From contig JAQMWT010000074.1 in the NCBI GenBank assembly GCA_029834535.1, forward strand, positions 124,001 to 188,000: a stretch of 64,000 bases of DNA, read 5' to 3'. The position numbers and the translations under genes were made by a program. This DNA is from Chrysophaeum taylorii (taxonomy: Eukaryota > Sar > Pelagophyceae > Pelagomonadales > Pelagomonadaceae). The notes below the pieces were generated by a model, which saw nothing but the letters and a program-made list of their open reading frames with translations, ran no database searches and was not told the origin of the DNA. The number at the start of each line of letters is the position of its first letter. Position 1 is the stretch's first letter. Of this stretch, positions 10,690 through 20,600 are shown piece by piece.

Positions 10690-11735
10690 AAGAGCTGCCG
10701 ACGAGAAGGTGGCGTAGAAGCCACGGGCCGGGAATTGGTATTCGTGCGAGGAGAAGAGGCGCGGGCCGCAGGAAGCCGATACACGAAAGAGGAGCGAAAA
10801 GAAAAAGAAGGGCGTCATCACGGGTAGAGCGAGAGGACGCCCAGAGGAGGTGCGAGGATTACAGGCGATCAAGTGTTTTCAAACGGCGCCGGACTCTTCA
10901 TCATCAACCTCGGTGTCGTCGTACTCGGGATCGTCGTGCTCACCAGTGGTGTTTGGCGTTTCTTTGAACAACGCGCAAAGCCGGTCGTAGTCGATGCCGC
11001 CGTCGAGTTTCTTCCAGAAAAATGGGGAAGTTATGTTTGATGATTACGAAGGCCTTGAGCAGCCTGGGCCTGAGGCGAGAGCGAAGCGGCATTTAGGTCA
11101 GCTTCGTGAACCTGAAGTGAGCATCAGTGAACTGTGCGCAGCCCCTACTCTCAAACAGCAAGGCCGCCGTCGGGTATTCGTCCCGGATCATCGAGTTCGC
11201 ATACATTTTTGTCATATCGAGACGCTTGCCGCGAACTCCATCTTCGACAACGAATTGCTGGTATGTATCATATAAGTCATCGCCCGGAACTTAGCCTGCT
11301 CGATGTGAGCGTCGTGTTTCTGTAGCGTAGCGAATGGCTCATCCCCTGATTCATCATCATCGCCGAGGTCGAGAACATCGTCGTCCGAGTCGGAATCGGA
11401 GTCGGCAGAACGACGTTTCTTCTTATAGGGCAAAGGCTGCGTCGGTTCTGGTTGAAACGAAGCGAGTCTCTCCGCTGCTTCCTCCCAAGCTGCCTCGAAC
11501 GTGACATCAGTCGCGAGCTTGGCTTGTGCCTGCGGCAGAATCTTCTGGTTGAGCTTGGGCGTTGGATTCAACAGCATCAAATCATCACCGATTTCGTCGG
11601 CGCGCGGCACAGGTGGCGCCGCTTCAGTTCTTCAAAAAGCACCTAACTGAAAGTTTGAATGGACTGGTCAACGTCATCCCGCGGAACATCGTCTAATTAA
11701 TTTGCGATTCGGGCCAGTGCCGGTGTGCCGTCTTG
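10690..11735 (-). pseudogene. R3 repeat, copy 1: decayed acidic ORF
   Basis: The minus-strand frame at 11212-11610 encodes an Asp/Ser-rich linker followed by LQKHDAHIEQAKF. A diverged copy with WQKHQAQIDEAKQD occurs on the same strand near 28000-28100. Flanking nucleotides also match between copies, such as the TAATTAATT segment at about 11694 and 28434 and GGCGCCGGACTCTTCA at about 10885 and 27820. The two blocks are therefore direct repeats of an unrecognised element about 0.9-1.0 kb long. Both copies have stops and shifts. No domain is identifiable. Confidence 0.5.
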
Positions 11736-11739
11736 GGAC

Positions 11740-12165
11740 ACGCAACTCCCGTTTTTCAAGCGACTTGATGCAACGATAAACGTACACTCGCTCCATGTCG
11801 GCGGCCACTGGAACGTCGCCTTCGGTCTGGAGTGAGTTTCATGGGTGGCTGCATGGCCGCCTCGAGCTGCGAGTTGAAGCTCCATTCGAAGTCAGCAAAT
11901 GGCCGAGGAACCTTGCCGAAAGACGCGGAGTAAGAAGCGGACTCGACGGCTCTAGACGGGGCGTCGGTCTCTGTAGTCGCATCTGTATCAGAACCTAGGC
12001 GCTCGTGCTGGTCGCACAACACGTCCTCGCGCTACACGTCCTCGATCTCTAGCGCTGGATATCATCCTTGTTGGCTTTTCTTTTGACGGACCTCACCGGT
12101 GACAATCTGCGAGGTGGAGAACGGCGACTTGCCTTGGATAAGTTCGTCGTCGTAGATGGCCGGAT
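11740..12165. other. Intergenic, possible upstream part of R3
   Basis: A minus-strand frame (11756-12022) reads as a polar peptide containing FADFEWSFNSQLEAAMQPP. It may be the N-terminal part of the R3 ORF, but the second R3 copy does not clearly confirm this. Nothing else is seen before the hairpin. Confidence 0.3.
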
Positions 12166-12167
12166 AG

Positions 12168-12254
12168 TGTCTTTAAATGTCGACTGCTATATAGTGTCCC
12201 TTAATAAACGCAGACATCCGCCCCCCCCCTCTTAGCAGTCGACATTTAAAGACA
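12168..12254. repeat. Perfect 21-bp inverted repeat (hairpin)
   Basis: The arm at 12168-12188 (TGTCTTTAAATGTCGACTGC plus one T) is exactly inverted at 12234-12254, with a 45-bp loop ending in a C run. The arm sequence occurs a third time at 35592-35611 without its partner. A repeated arm suggests the termini of a short MITE-like element rather than a gene-specific regulator, although the hairpin sits only 80 bp upstream of the dioxygenase start. Confidence 0.85.
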
Positions 12255-12333
12255 GACATCCGTCTGATGTCATCTTCTTGGTCGACGAGGTTAAAGGATT
12301 ATTATTACCCTTGGCAACAAGGTAAAACTTAGG

Positions 12334-13260
12334 ATGGTCTTCTTCTTCTTCGTTTTGATAATTCTCGGCGTGGGCGGAGAGGAGTGCGTCGACCGTGACG
12401 TGAGCGTCGAAGCCGCGCTGCGCGGGGGTCTCGGGTTTGCCCCGGCCGGCGATGGGTCGCCGCCAATTGTGGACCTCGCGTCGCCGGGGGCCGTCGACGC
12501 CCTGTGGGACGCGGCGACGACCGTTGGCTTTCTGACGGTAACGAACCACGGAATTCCGGAAACGGAGATCGCGAACGCCTTCGACGAAGCGAAGCGGTTC
12601 TTCGCGCAGCCTCTGGAGGTAAAGCGGGCGCAGGCCCCGCATGTGCCGTCGGAGAACAGAGGGTTCGAGTACATGAGTCAAGTCCGGCCGTCGACCGGAG
12701 TTCCCGACGTCAAAGAATCGCTGCAAGTAACCGCTGGAAACGAAACGTACGGCCTCGATCTTTCTTCCCTCGTGCGCGAAGCCCACGGACTGGCCCAGCG
12801 ACTCATGGGATTCCTAGAGTCGAAGCTCGGGGTTGAGATCGCTTCCGCGCATACGTTAGGCGAAGACTCGCAATCTACGTTGAGGCTGCTGCACTATCCA
12901 CCTGCGGCGGCCCCGGGCGCGGTCCGCGCGGGGGCGCACACCGACTGGGGCTGCATCACCTTGTTGTTTCAGTTGCCGGGGAACGAGGGTTTGGAGTGTG
13001 CCGCGCACCCCTCCAAAGGCGCCGCTTCTTCCGAATGGATGTCCGTCGACCCCGTCCCCGGCGGCATCGCCGTCAACGTCGGCGACATGCTCGCCCACTG
13101 GTCCGACGGCCGCTTAAAGTCAAACCTCCACCGCGTCCGCATGACCTCGCAGGAGCGCTACTCGATCGCCTTCTTCGCCCAAGCCGACAAGTCCCGCGTC
13201 ATCCGCGGCGACCTCACCGCCGAAGCCTACATCAAAGCCCGCATCAAATCCAACTACTAA
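12334..13260 (+). CDS. 2-oxoglutarate/Fe(II)-dependent dioxygenase, isopenicillin-N-synthase-like
   Basis: The 308-residue product belongs to the DIOX_N plus 2OG-FeII_Oxy family, which hydroxylates or desaturates small molecules using Fe(II) and 2-oxoglutarate. The N-terminal DIOX_N part spans about 43-150 (PPIVDLAS, then GFLTVTNHGIP). The jelly-roll metal site is complete: His202 and Asp204 in AHTDWG and His266 in NLHRV. The 2-oxoglutarate-binding Arg276-x-Ser278 lies in ERYSIAFF. A short hydrophobic start (MVFFFFVLIILGVGG) looks like a signal peptide, which is unusual because most family members are cytosolic, so an ER or endomembrane location is possible. The substrate cannot be deduced. 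No intron is seen, and the ATG at 12334 is the first in frame. A 21-bp hairpin repeat lies just upstream. Confidence 0.92.
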   Translation: MVFFFFVLIILGVGGEECVDRDVSVEAALRGGLGFAPAGDGSPPIVDLASPGAVDALWDAATTVGFLTVTNHGIPETEIANAFDEAKRFFAQPLEVKRAQAPHVPSENRGFEYMSQVRPSTGVPDVKESLQVTAGNETYGLDLSSLVREAHGLAQRLMGFLESKLGVEIASAHTLGEDSQSTLRLLHYPPAAAPGAVRAGAHTDWGCITLLFQLPGNEGLECAAHPSKGAASSEWMSVDPVPGGIAVNVGDMLAHWSDGRLKSNLHRVRMTSQERYSIAFFAQADKSRVIRGDLTAEAYIKARIKSNY

Positions 13261-13564
13261 TAACAGACCACCATGCGCCGCCGCCGCCGCCGCGCGCTGT
13301 AAATATCTCCTGGTAAGTCGTCGTCGTCTATCTTCGAAAGGAAGAAGGGCCGACAGATCAGGGTAGAGTCAGTCGGCTGCTGGGTTGTTTGAGCGCGCGT
13401 TGTTTGAGCTTTCTGTGTCTCGGGGTGGTGGTGGTGGTCAGACCCGAGCTCGTCGTCGTCGTCGTCGTCGAAGATGCGGTCAGCAGGCTGGATCCACGGC
13501 AGGGCGTCATCGCCTTTAGCGCTCGTAAAAAAAATTCCCCTGAATCGCAAGATCGGAAATACAC

Positions 13565-13712
13565 ATCTTACCTGATCGAGCGACAACCCGGCGAGGTTGT
13601 TGCGTGCCGTAGCAACCTCAACACTGTCGACGACCCCTAGCGAGGCCTCCTCCCAAATCTCGACGGCGCGGTCGCATCGTCCCGCGTTGTTGTTGTCTCG
13701 GTGGTGCTTCAA
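13565..13712 (-). pseudogene. Possible single TPR (kinesin-light-chain type) fragment
   Basis: The minus strand encodes a segment reading GRCDRAVEIWEEASLG, then VEVATARNNLAGLSLDQ. This has the spacing of one NPHP3/kinesin-light-chain-type TPR (A-x-x-x-x-x-A in helix A, N-N-L-A-x-L in helix B). No second repeat is visible in any frame nearby, so this is either a stranded gene fragment or chance similarity. Confidence 0.3.
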
Positions 13713-13715
13713 AAG

Positions 13716-14369
13716 CTACCTGAAGACACGGCAGCCTAGATTGCTCCGGCCGCGAGCTCGCCAGGCTGGCCACCAATTTCCGAGCGGTCTGCCAACTCCA
13801 GACTCGATGATGTGTCGTGGCGTAATTTTCATTTTTGGACTTGGTCTTTTGGCGTAAAGCTCGCCAACTTGGAGCTCTTCGAGTTGGAGAAACTCCAACC
13901 AAAGTCCTCCGCGCGTTTTATGTCCAAATCTCCAAGTTTCGAGCACTACCTCCGGCCGGCGATCCCGATCGCGTGCTGATCCAGGCAGATTTAGAAAATC
14001 CGACGACGACGACTTTGCATACCTTCGCGGCGATTTCCGGTTCAAAAATGCGGTGAGGCGTACGCCCTCGTGGCCCCAAAGTTTCTCGTAGTTTTGGGCA
14101 CCCTCGCGGAGGGTGTCGTGTCGTCGTCGAGACCAGAATGTTCGACGACGGTTTGAGATCGCCGCGCGAAAAAACTCCAAATGTGGGAATGTGCAGATGT
14201 CGAGGGCAAGCCGCCCGACAGTACTGTCGTCATCGAATCCCTTCAGCGTGTATCCAGTCCTTGAAGGTCGAAATGCCCGTGCGCAACTCCTCGTCTCAAT
14301 TCTGTTCGCGGTGACGTCTAGATAATAATAATAATGCGGGCGGACAACACTTGCTGATGACAACGGCAC
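13716..14369 (-). other. Open frame of 217 codons, unrecognised
   Basis: A minus-strand frame without stops, Arg-rich and without recognisable domain, signal peptide or membrane segment. It is immediately upstream of the TPR-like fragment on the same strand, so the two could belong to one broken gene. Coding status is doubtful. Confidence 0.2.
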
Positions 14370-15250
14370 ATATTTGGTAAATCAAAATGTGTGGGGTACG
14401 ATCGAACCTCGTCGCAGCGGCATCCCTCTGATTTTGCAACGCGAGCTCCTTGGAGCACCGAGTAGTGGCCTGCCGGCGGAACAGCGGGGCCTTTGGTTGA
14501 AACAACAACTACACAAAAACACGGGGTTCGAGAGAAGGGGTTCGTGACGATGGCATCGGGCGCTGGCTGCTGCACCTCCGAAATCAGGTGCTTCTTTTCT
14601 TTTGCGGCCGTAGCTCCTTTCGACCCCTCTTCACGACGTGTATCCGGGTGGTACAGTATTTGATCTGTTCCTTCCCCGTTTTTTTCGGAAGTCGGCGATG
14701 GGCGGCGGGTGCTCTCCCGCCAAGACAAAAAACCGCCGGACATTTTTTTGTCTCGGGTAGTGCGTCGGAATCGAGTAGAGCCAGGTTGTTGGGAAAGGGG
14801 AGCGTCTAGGGTAGGTCAGTTGGAAGAGTCTGAAGTCGGGGTTGTGGCTGACGACACGGCGGATAGCGCGGCGGAAGTGGTTGCGCATGCCATCTAAATT
14901 GATTGTTGTTGAACTTCTCAAGGGTACAACCACATTCATCGGTACGAAACGCGAGACGATAAAGCAAAGCCAGTAAGTCGTGAAGCACGATGCACGTAGG
15001 CAAATGCGAGGACGCACTCGAGGGTACGTCGGATCAGGTACAATGCCGAGCAACTTGAACTCCGGTGATAGGTACAATGCCGAGCAACTTGAACTCCGAT
15101 GATGAATCTGTTGAGGAAGTTCGCTACGCGATCCCCACGGCCCATGTAGACATCGGTAATGCGCTTGGAAAGTCGCGTGAAGTTCATGTCGCGGTTTTCA
15201 TGGATATCAACGTTGTTGCTTGACGCGAAAGTCTTCTTCAGAGCAGCGAG

Positions 15251-16640
15251 ATGCTTAGAAAATCTGCTTCAGAGAAAGCAGTGTTTCGCGTTCCTTCTAC
15301 TTTTTCTGGCACCATCTGCCCTTTGAAGTGGGTCCACCGCACGAAGTATGAACCTGGCCGCTTCAAATCGTACACGGCTCATCTCGTTGTCCGCGGTTAC
15401 ACCCAGGTTCACGGCATTGCTTACCACGACACGTACCGTCCTGTAGATGTCATCTCTGCTTTCATACAAGCCCCTGTCTGGCGTTGCTGTTCACGACTGG
15501 GATTTGCATAAGTTGGATGTCAGCTCCGCTTTTATCCAAGCTCCCATTGACGAAGACATCTATGTCTGGCCACCCGAAGGTTATGCTCCTCGCCAACCCA
15601 CCGATGGTTTCAAAATCATTTACACGCTCCGTCGCTCTTGGTATGGTTGCAAACAAGCTTGTCGTAATTGGTGGCTTTTATTCGGCACGCTTTCTCGTCA
15701 ATGACTGTGGCTTCGTCCGCGGATCTGGTGACACTTGCCGTTACAACCTCGTGCTTAATTCTACCGTTGTCCTACGTCTCGTTCTTGTCGTTGATGATCT
15801 TCTTGTGGCGCACCCTCGTCCTTGCCTTGCTCATTACCAAGCCTTCTTCCTCCGTTTCCGAACCTTCACTGATGCTAACGAGCTTGATCTGACCACTTAC
15901 GTTGGTCTCCGCATTGCGCGTGCTCGCGCACAACCAGACTTGACTCCCGCTCCCAAAGTTCTCCCTCTTTCTGCGGCTGCTTCTCCTGCACTTGGCTCCC
16001 CCGATCACGTCTTCATGGCTGCATCCCTTGATATCGCTTGGACCGTCACTCAGTGTGCGCGTTTTAAAGACAATCCTGGTAAACCCCACTGGCACGCCTT
16101 ATCTCATACCCTCCGTTATCTCAATGGTACTCAAGATCTTGCCCTTGTTCTTGGTCGCGATTCTACCCTTCGTCTCTGTGGTTATTCCGACTCCAGCTGG
16201 GCCGACGACCCTGATGCCCGCCACTCCACTCCTGGCTTTTGTTTTCTCCTTGCTGGCTCTATGATATCCTACTGCTCACGCTCGCAGTACCTCCTCGCCC
16301 GCTCCTCTTTTGAAGCTCAATTGCTCGCTCTTTACGCCGCTACTGCTGAGCTCTCTTGGCTTCTCAAGCTTTTTGATGCCTTTGATCTCCCTCGTCACAC
16401 GGTCCCAATGTATGTCGATAACAGCACCACCGTCACCCAAGTCCGTCCGTCTCCAATGTCTCATGCGGCGCACCCGCCGTATTGCCATTCGCTTTTACAG
16501 CACCGCTGAATATCATCGCGCGCACCCACATCATTGATCTCCAACACAATCCCCGCCTTGACAACCTTAGCGATATCTTCACCCGTAGTACGGAAGCTCC
16601 TCCCTTCCTCCGGCTTGGTGCTCGTTACCTCACCTCGTGA
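15251..16640 (+). pseudogene. Decayed Ty1/copia pol (RT-RNase H)
   Basis: Fragments of RVT_2 reverse transcriptase occur in order. KWVHRTKYEPGRFKSYTAHL and VVRGYTQVHG lie near 15325-15420. DVSSAFIQAPIDEDIYVW follows near 15510-15565, then the LVVDDLLVAH palm motif near 15785-15815 and YVGLRIAR near 15900. Copia-type RNase H then reads YSDSSWADD (about 16185), SSFEAQLLALYAATAE (about 16310) and YVDNSTTV (about 16415). The tail NLSDIFTRS lies near 16565 in yet another frame and ends at a stop at 16638-16640. At least two frameshifts separate these pieces, and protease, integrase and gag are missing. Its sequence differs clearly from the adjacent intact copia, so it is an older, distinct family. 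Confidence 0.85.
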
Positions 16641-16877
16641 CTTCACCCTAATATCTCCTGTCTCTTTCTGCCACGCTGCCTCTCCTGACGTCTTCCTTCA
16701 AGCTTCTCCTCTGTGAGCGTCTCACTTACCCCTCTTTCCTTCTTCCTTTTCTTTTTATTCCAGCACCTGTGAGAGGACCTCACTTTCCCCTTTTTCCTTT
16801 TCTCTCTTTTCCATCACCTGTGTGAGGAAGCTATGACACTTACCCCTGCACCATTATAGTGCTTTGGTCAACCAACA
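16641..16877. other. Pyrimidine-rich tail of the older copia, possible truncated LTR
   Basis: CT-rich DNA with two related segments (CCAGCACCTGTGAGAGGA at about 16762 and CCATCACCTGTGTGAGGA at about 16813). TGTGAGGAAG near 16821 could begin an LTR of the older element, cut at 16877 by the younger insertion. The matching 5' LTR was not found. Confidence 0.35.
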
Positions 16878-16998
16878 CACCAGCCTGTCCCAGTGACACG
16901 CCACTGACACACCACGCACGCGCCACGCACGCGCCACGTCGCCTGTCCTGACACTAGGTCACATGCCACGTTCACTTCATACACATATGACACTCATG
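16878..16998 (+). repeat. 5' LTR of the copia element
   Basis: 121 bp, identical to 22121-22230 except for an extra 11-bp CACGCACGCGC-type unit near 16915-16930. No TATA box is obvious. Confidence 0.9.
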
Positions 16999-17012
16999 TG
17001 GTTATGGGCCCT
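16999..17012 (+). promoter_or_regulatory. Candidate primer-binding site
   Basis: TGGTTATGGGCCCT begins directly after the 5' LTR. TGG pairs with the CCA end of a tRNA, as expected for minus-strand priming. The tRNA species was not identified. Confidence 0.55.
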
Positions 17013-17189
17013 TAAAGCGCTCGAGGTGGTTCGCGCGTTCGAATCCGCCCCACCGCTGCGCCGCAAGGAGTGTGTGAGTGCCTTCGAAGCAGTTGCCGTC
17101 GCCAAGTGCTGGAGCCCCATCGTCTAGCACACACACTAGACCCCCCTGTTCGTGTTCTAGCACGACGCTACCACTTGCGCGCGAGTGCC

Positions 17190-17655
17190 ATGTCGGCCAC
17201 CGAGCTCAAGGACGCACGGAAGCGCCTGCCGGAAATCGTCAACCAGCTCCGCACTTTCAACCCCGAGGGTGATGCGGTGGAGGACGCGACTTACCTGCGA
17301 CACCTCGAACAGGACGTCGTGGACTACGCCCAGTTCCTGGCTGACGCCACCGGCTCCATCAGGCTCCCGCCGTTGACGCGCGAAGCCGACCTGTTCCTGC
17401 TCTGCCTCCTGCGCCGCGGCACCGCGGCGCGGAGGCGCAGCGCATTGTCGACCGCTGCCAGACTGGTGCCGACGCTTTGGACCGCCTACGCCAGCGCTTC
17501 GCCTTCAACAGCAAGACCGAACTCCGCCAGCATCTGCACGATCTGTCCTTCGACGCTTCGTCTCGTTCGGCACGCCCGACCTTTACCTCGCGGCCTTCGA
17601 ACGTAACATCACGGCCCTTGAGGCACTGGGCGACACATTCACCGACACGGATCGT
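17190..17655 (+). pseudogene. gag: copia gag, broken by two frameshifts
   Basis: The ATG at 17190 opens a helical gag-like protein (MSATELKDARKRLPEIVNQL). Coding then shifts frame near 17430, continuing as AEAQRIVDRCQTGADALDRL, and again near 17566, continuing as GTPDLYLAAFERNITALEAL, before joining the long pol frame at 17656. Both shifts are in the same direction (-1) and no slippery heptamer is evident, so they look like mutations or assembly errors rather than programmed recoding. The nucleocapsid zinc knuckles lie downstream in the pol frame. Confidence 0.8.
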
Positions 17656-20600
17656 ATGCTCTACTTCCTCGAGGGCCTCAAGGGACCCAAAGGGGGGGGT
17701 GACCTAGCGGAGGCTCACCGTCTTCTCGCGATTGAGTCCGCCCGGACAGGCGCCTCGTACGACACCTTCATTAAGGTCTTCACCATGTACTGCCGCAACG
17801 CCGATATCAACCGCGGTAGCTCTCGCGCACGCGCCCGCCAGACCGCCGCGCAACCTGCTGACCCGCCCGGCCGCACCACGCTCAACTACGCCTTCCGTCC
17901 GGACTGGACCCCAATCCCGTTCTGCAGCAAGTGCCACGGGCTCTATCACACCGCCCGCATATGCCCTGCCAACATCACGGGCGATATGCCGTGCGGAATC
18001 TGCCGCGTCCCCACCCACACCACCGACAACTGCGCGCTCAAGACTCCCGGCTGGCAGCCCGGAGACGTCTTCTCGATCCGCGCCCTCCGCAAGTTGAGGA
18101 CTTTCCGCTCCCGGGACTTGCCACCCGCCCGCCCGGCCGCGCCGCCCCATCCGGCACCCCCGCCGGCCCCGCAGGCACCTGAGCCTGCGCCGACCGATGC
18201 CGCGGCCGCCCGCCGCACCACCGACGCCTGTCGAACCGGTTACACCATCGGCGCGCGCGCCTTTATGGCGCGCGGCATCGAGCCACCGTTGGTCTCTCTC
18301 AGCGCCCTTCACCTGACGTTGACGTTGCTCTTCGTGGCCGCCGGGGCTTTGCTCGGTCTCTGCCTCGACGGCCGTGTTGCGCTGCCCGCTCTCCTCCTCG
18401 TCCCCGGCCTTGCATGCGTCGTCCGCACTGTCTCATTCCCGACCCTGTGCAGCACCACGGCGCGGGCAGCCCGTGCCCGCGCGGCACCACCAGACGACTA
18501 CGAGGAGTGGCTCGTCGACTCCGCCTGCGACAACCACACGCGGCCCGAGTACAGCACGGTGGTCTCCTACACGAAGACGTGGCTGTCCTGGCTCCCGGGC
18601 GGCTTCTTCGACGGTGGACGCCACAGCCACGCTGTCAGTGGACACGTCATCGAGCACGTCACGCTCCAGACTACGGACGGCCACATCGACGTCACCATCG
18701 CTGCAGCCATTACGCCCTCGCTCCCGCGGCTCTTCTCGGTCGACCAGTTCGACAAGAGCGGGGGGCGCTTCATCAGCGGGTCGCGCCCTCGCCTCGAGAC
18801 GAGCGACGGCAAGATCATCCCCCTCATCAAGCGCGGAAAGGACTACGTGCTCATCACCCGGCGCACGGGGACCGAACCGGCGACGGCCGGCCCTGCGGCC
18901 GTCACCGCCACGGCCGTCACCGCCGCGGCCCCCGCCGCGGCCCCCGCCGCCGCCGCCGCCGCTGTCGGTCGCCGGCTCGCGCCGCGCGCTGTCTATGGCT
19001 CGGCTTTCGTCTCCTCCCTCGTCGCGACCGCGGTCTTGGCCGGCGCTATGGCTGCTGCGGCGTCGAGCCATGCCGTTGGGGCGGCCATGCTGCAGCACCC
19101 GAGCGCACGGCCGGTCGACCCGGTCCTCATGCCGGGCCTCCGCCTCGACGACGTCAGCGCCCATCAGATGTTCGGCCACGCCAGCGATGATCGCCGGGAC
19201 GCCGCCCTGAAGCAGCTCGGCCTTCCCGCTGTCGGGGCAAGCCGGCACCCCATCTGCTGCACCCTCGGCCGCTTACGCAAGGCGCCCACGCATTCCAAGA
19301 CGACGAGCGCGACCACGGCACCCGACGGGGCCGTCGTTGAGGTCGACTTGCAAGGCCCCTTCAACCCGCCGACACTCGGCGGGGCGCGATATGGCCTCGA
19401 CTTCGCCTTTCGGCGCCCGGCTCGCCTGGCGAGCTCGCTCATTGCCAAGAAAAGCGACGCGGCGGGGGAGCTCCCCGTGCTTCTCGCGTCCGCGCGCGCG
19501 GCTGGACTGCACCCCACTACCCTCCGCGCGGACTTGGGGGGCGAGCTCGACAACCCGCACTTCCGTTCTACGGCAGCCGCCTCCGGCCTCGCCGTCGAGT
19601 ACGTCGTCCCCGAACGCCACGTCAACGCCGCCGAGAACGCCCACATCTGGATTCTGGACGTGGCGCGCGCCAACGACGTCATGGTCCGGAACGTGCTCCA
19701 TCCCAAATTCTGGGGCTATTCCTACCTCTACGCCGTCCGTCAGGTGAACGTCGTCGGCGGCTACATCGGCGAGCACGAGGACATTAGCGGCATGGCGCCC
19801 TACGGCTCGCTCGTTGCCTACCGCGTCGACGCCGCGAAGAACACCGCACGCGCCTTGATCGGGATATACCTAGGATGTCGGCCCGAGGCCGGTCCCGGTG
19901 CCGTCTACGTTGTTCCAGCGCCGCGATCGGGCTGCGTCCAGGACGACCTTCGCCTCGTGCGCACGACCGCGACCGTCCGCTTCCTCGCCGCACCGGGCAC
20001 GCCTGTTACGACCGACTTGCTCCGCACCACTCTCGGCAGCTTGCGTGCAGCGGCCACAGCCCCGCTCGCAGACGCCGACGCCCCGACGCCGCCACCGCCC
20101 CCACCCCCTACCTTGACCCAAGCCTGCAAGATTGCGCAGGCGTACGCGACCGCGACGTCGCCGGGCGCACCCGCCCCCGACCACGCCCCGCTACCGGGCC
20201 CGGGCTTGTTCGACGACGATCAGGACCCTGCCCTTTGGCACGAGACGCCGCCCTCGACCTTCGTCTTCGACTACAGACCCCCCGACCCGACGGCCCCCCG
20301 ATCCCTTCGGGAGGCCCGTGGCCGCCCGGACGCGCCTGGCTGGACGGCGGCCGTCCTCAAGGAACACGGCGCCTTCTTCCAATTCGAGGCCATCCGCGTT
20401 GTAGCCGCCCGTGACGTCTCTGATGACGCCGTGGTCGTCGGCTGCATTACCGCCCTCGCCGTCAAGCGCGATGGCACGCAGAAGGTTCGCTTCTGCTACG
20501 ACGGGGCTCAAGCCAAACGGACCGAGACTGCGCATGCGCTCGCCGTCCCGGAGGACCACGACGATGCGCCTTGCACCGTCACTGCGGTTTCACCCTCGTA

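Larger units (their letters stand above)
13261..15250. other. Intergenic stretch with decayed frames
   Basis: Apart from the two weak minus-strand entries at 13500-14369, this stretch shows only short overlapping frames, a run of GTC/GAC triplets near 13450-13470 and scattered TAATAATAA. A 25-bp direct repeat (GGTACAATGCCGAGCAACTTGAACT) occurs at about 15036 and 15070. No gene is supported. Confidence 0.4.

Noticed and set aside
13500-13600. Possible spliceosomal intron starting GTAAGATGTG on the minus strand
   Set aside because: At 30-60 bp to any candidate AG it is too short, and no joined frame gives a better protein.
17030-17060. GTTCGAATCC, a tRNA T-loop-like sequence after the copia PBS
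   Set aside because: The flanking five bases on each side do not pair, and no anticodon or acceptor stem can be drawn.
18374-19248. 270-280-codon frames inside the copia pol
   Set aside because: Out-of-frame shadows of pol in very GC-rich DNA.
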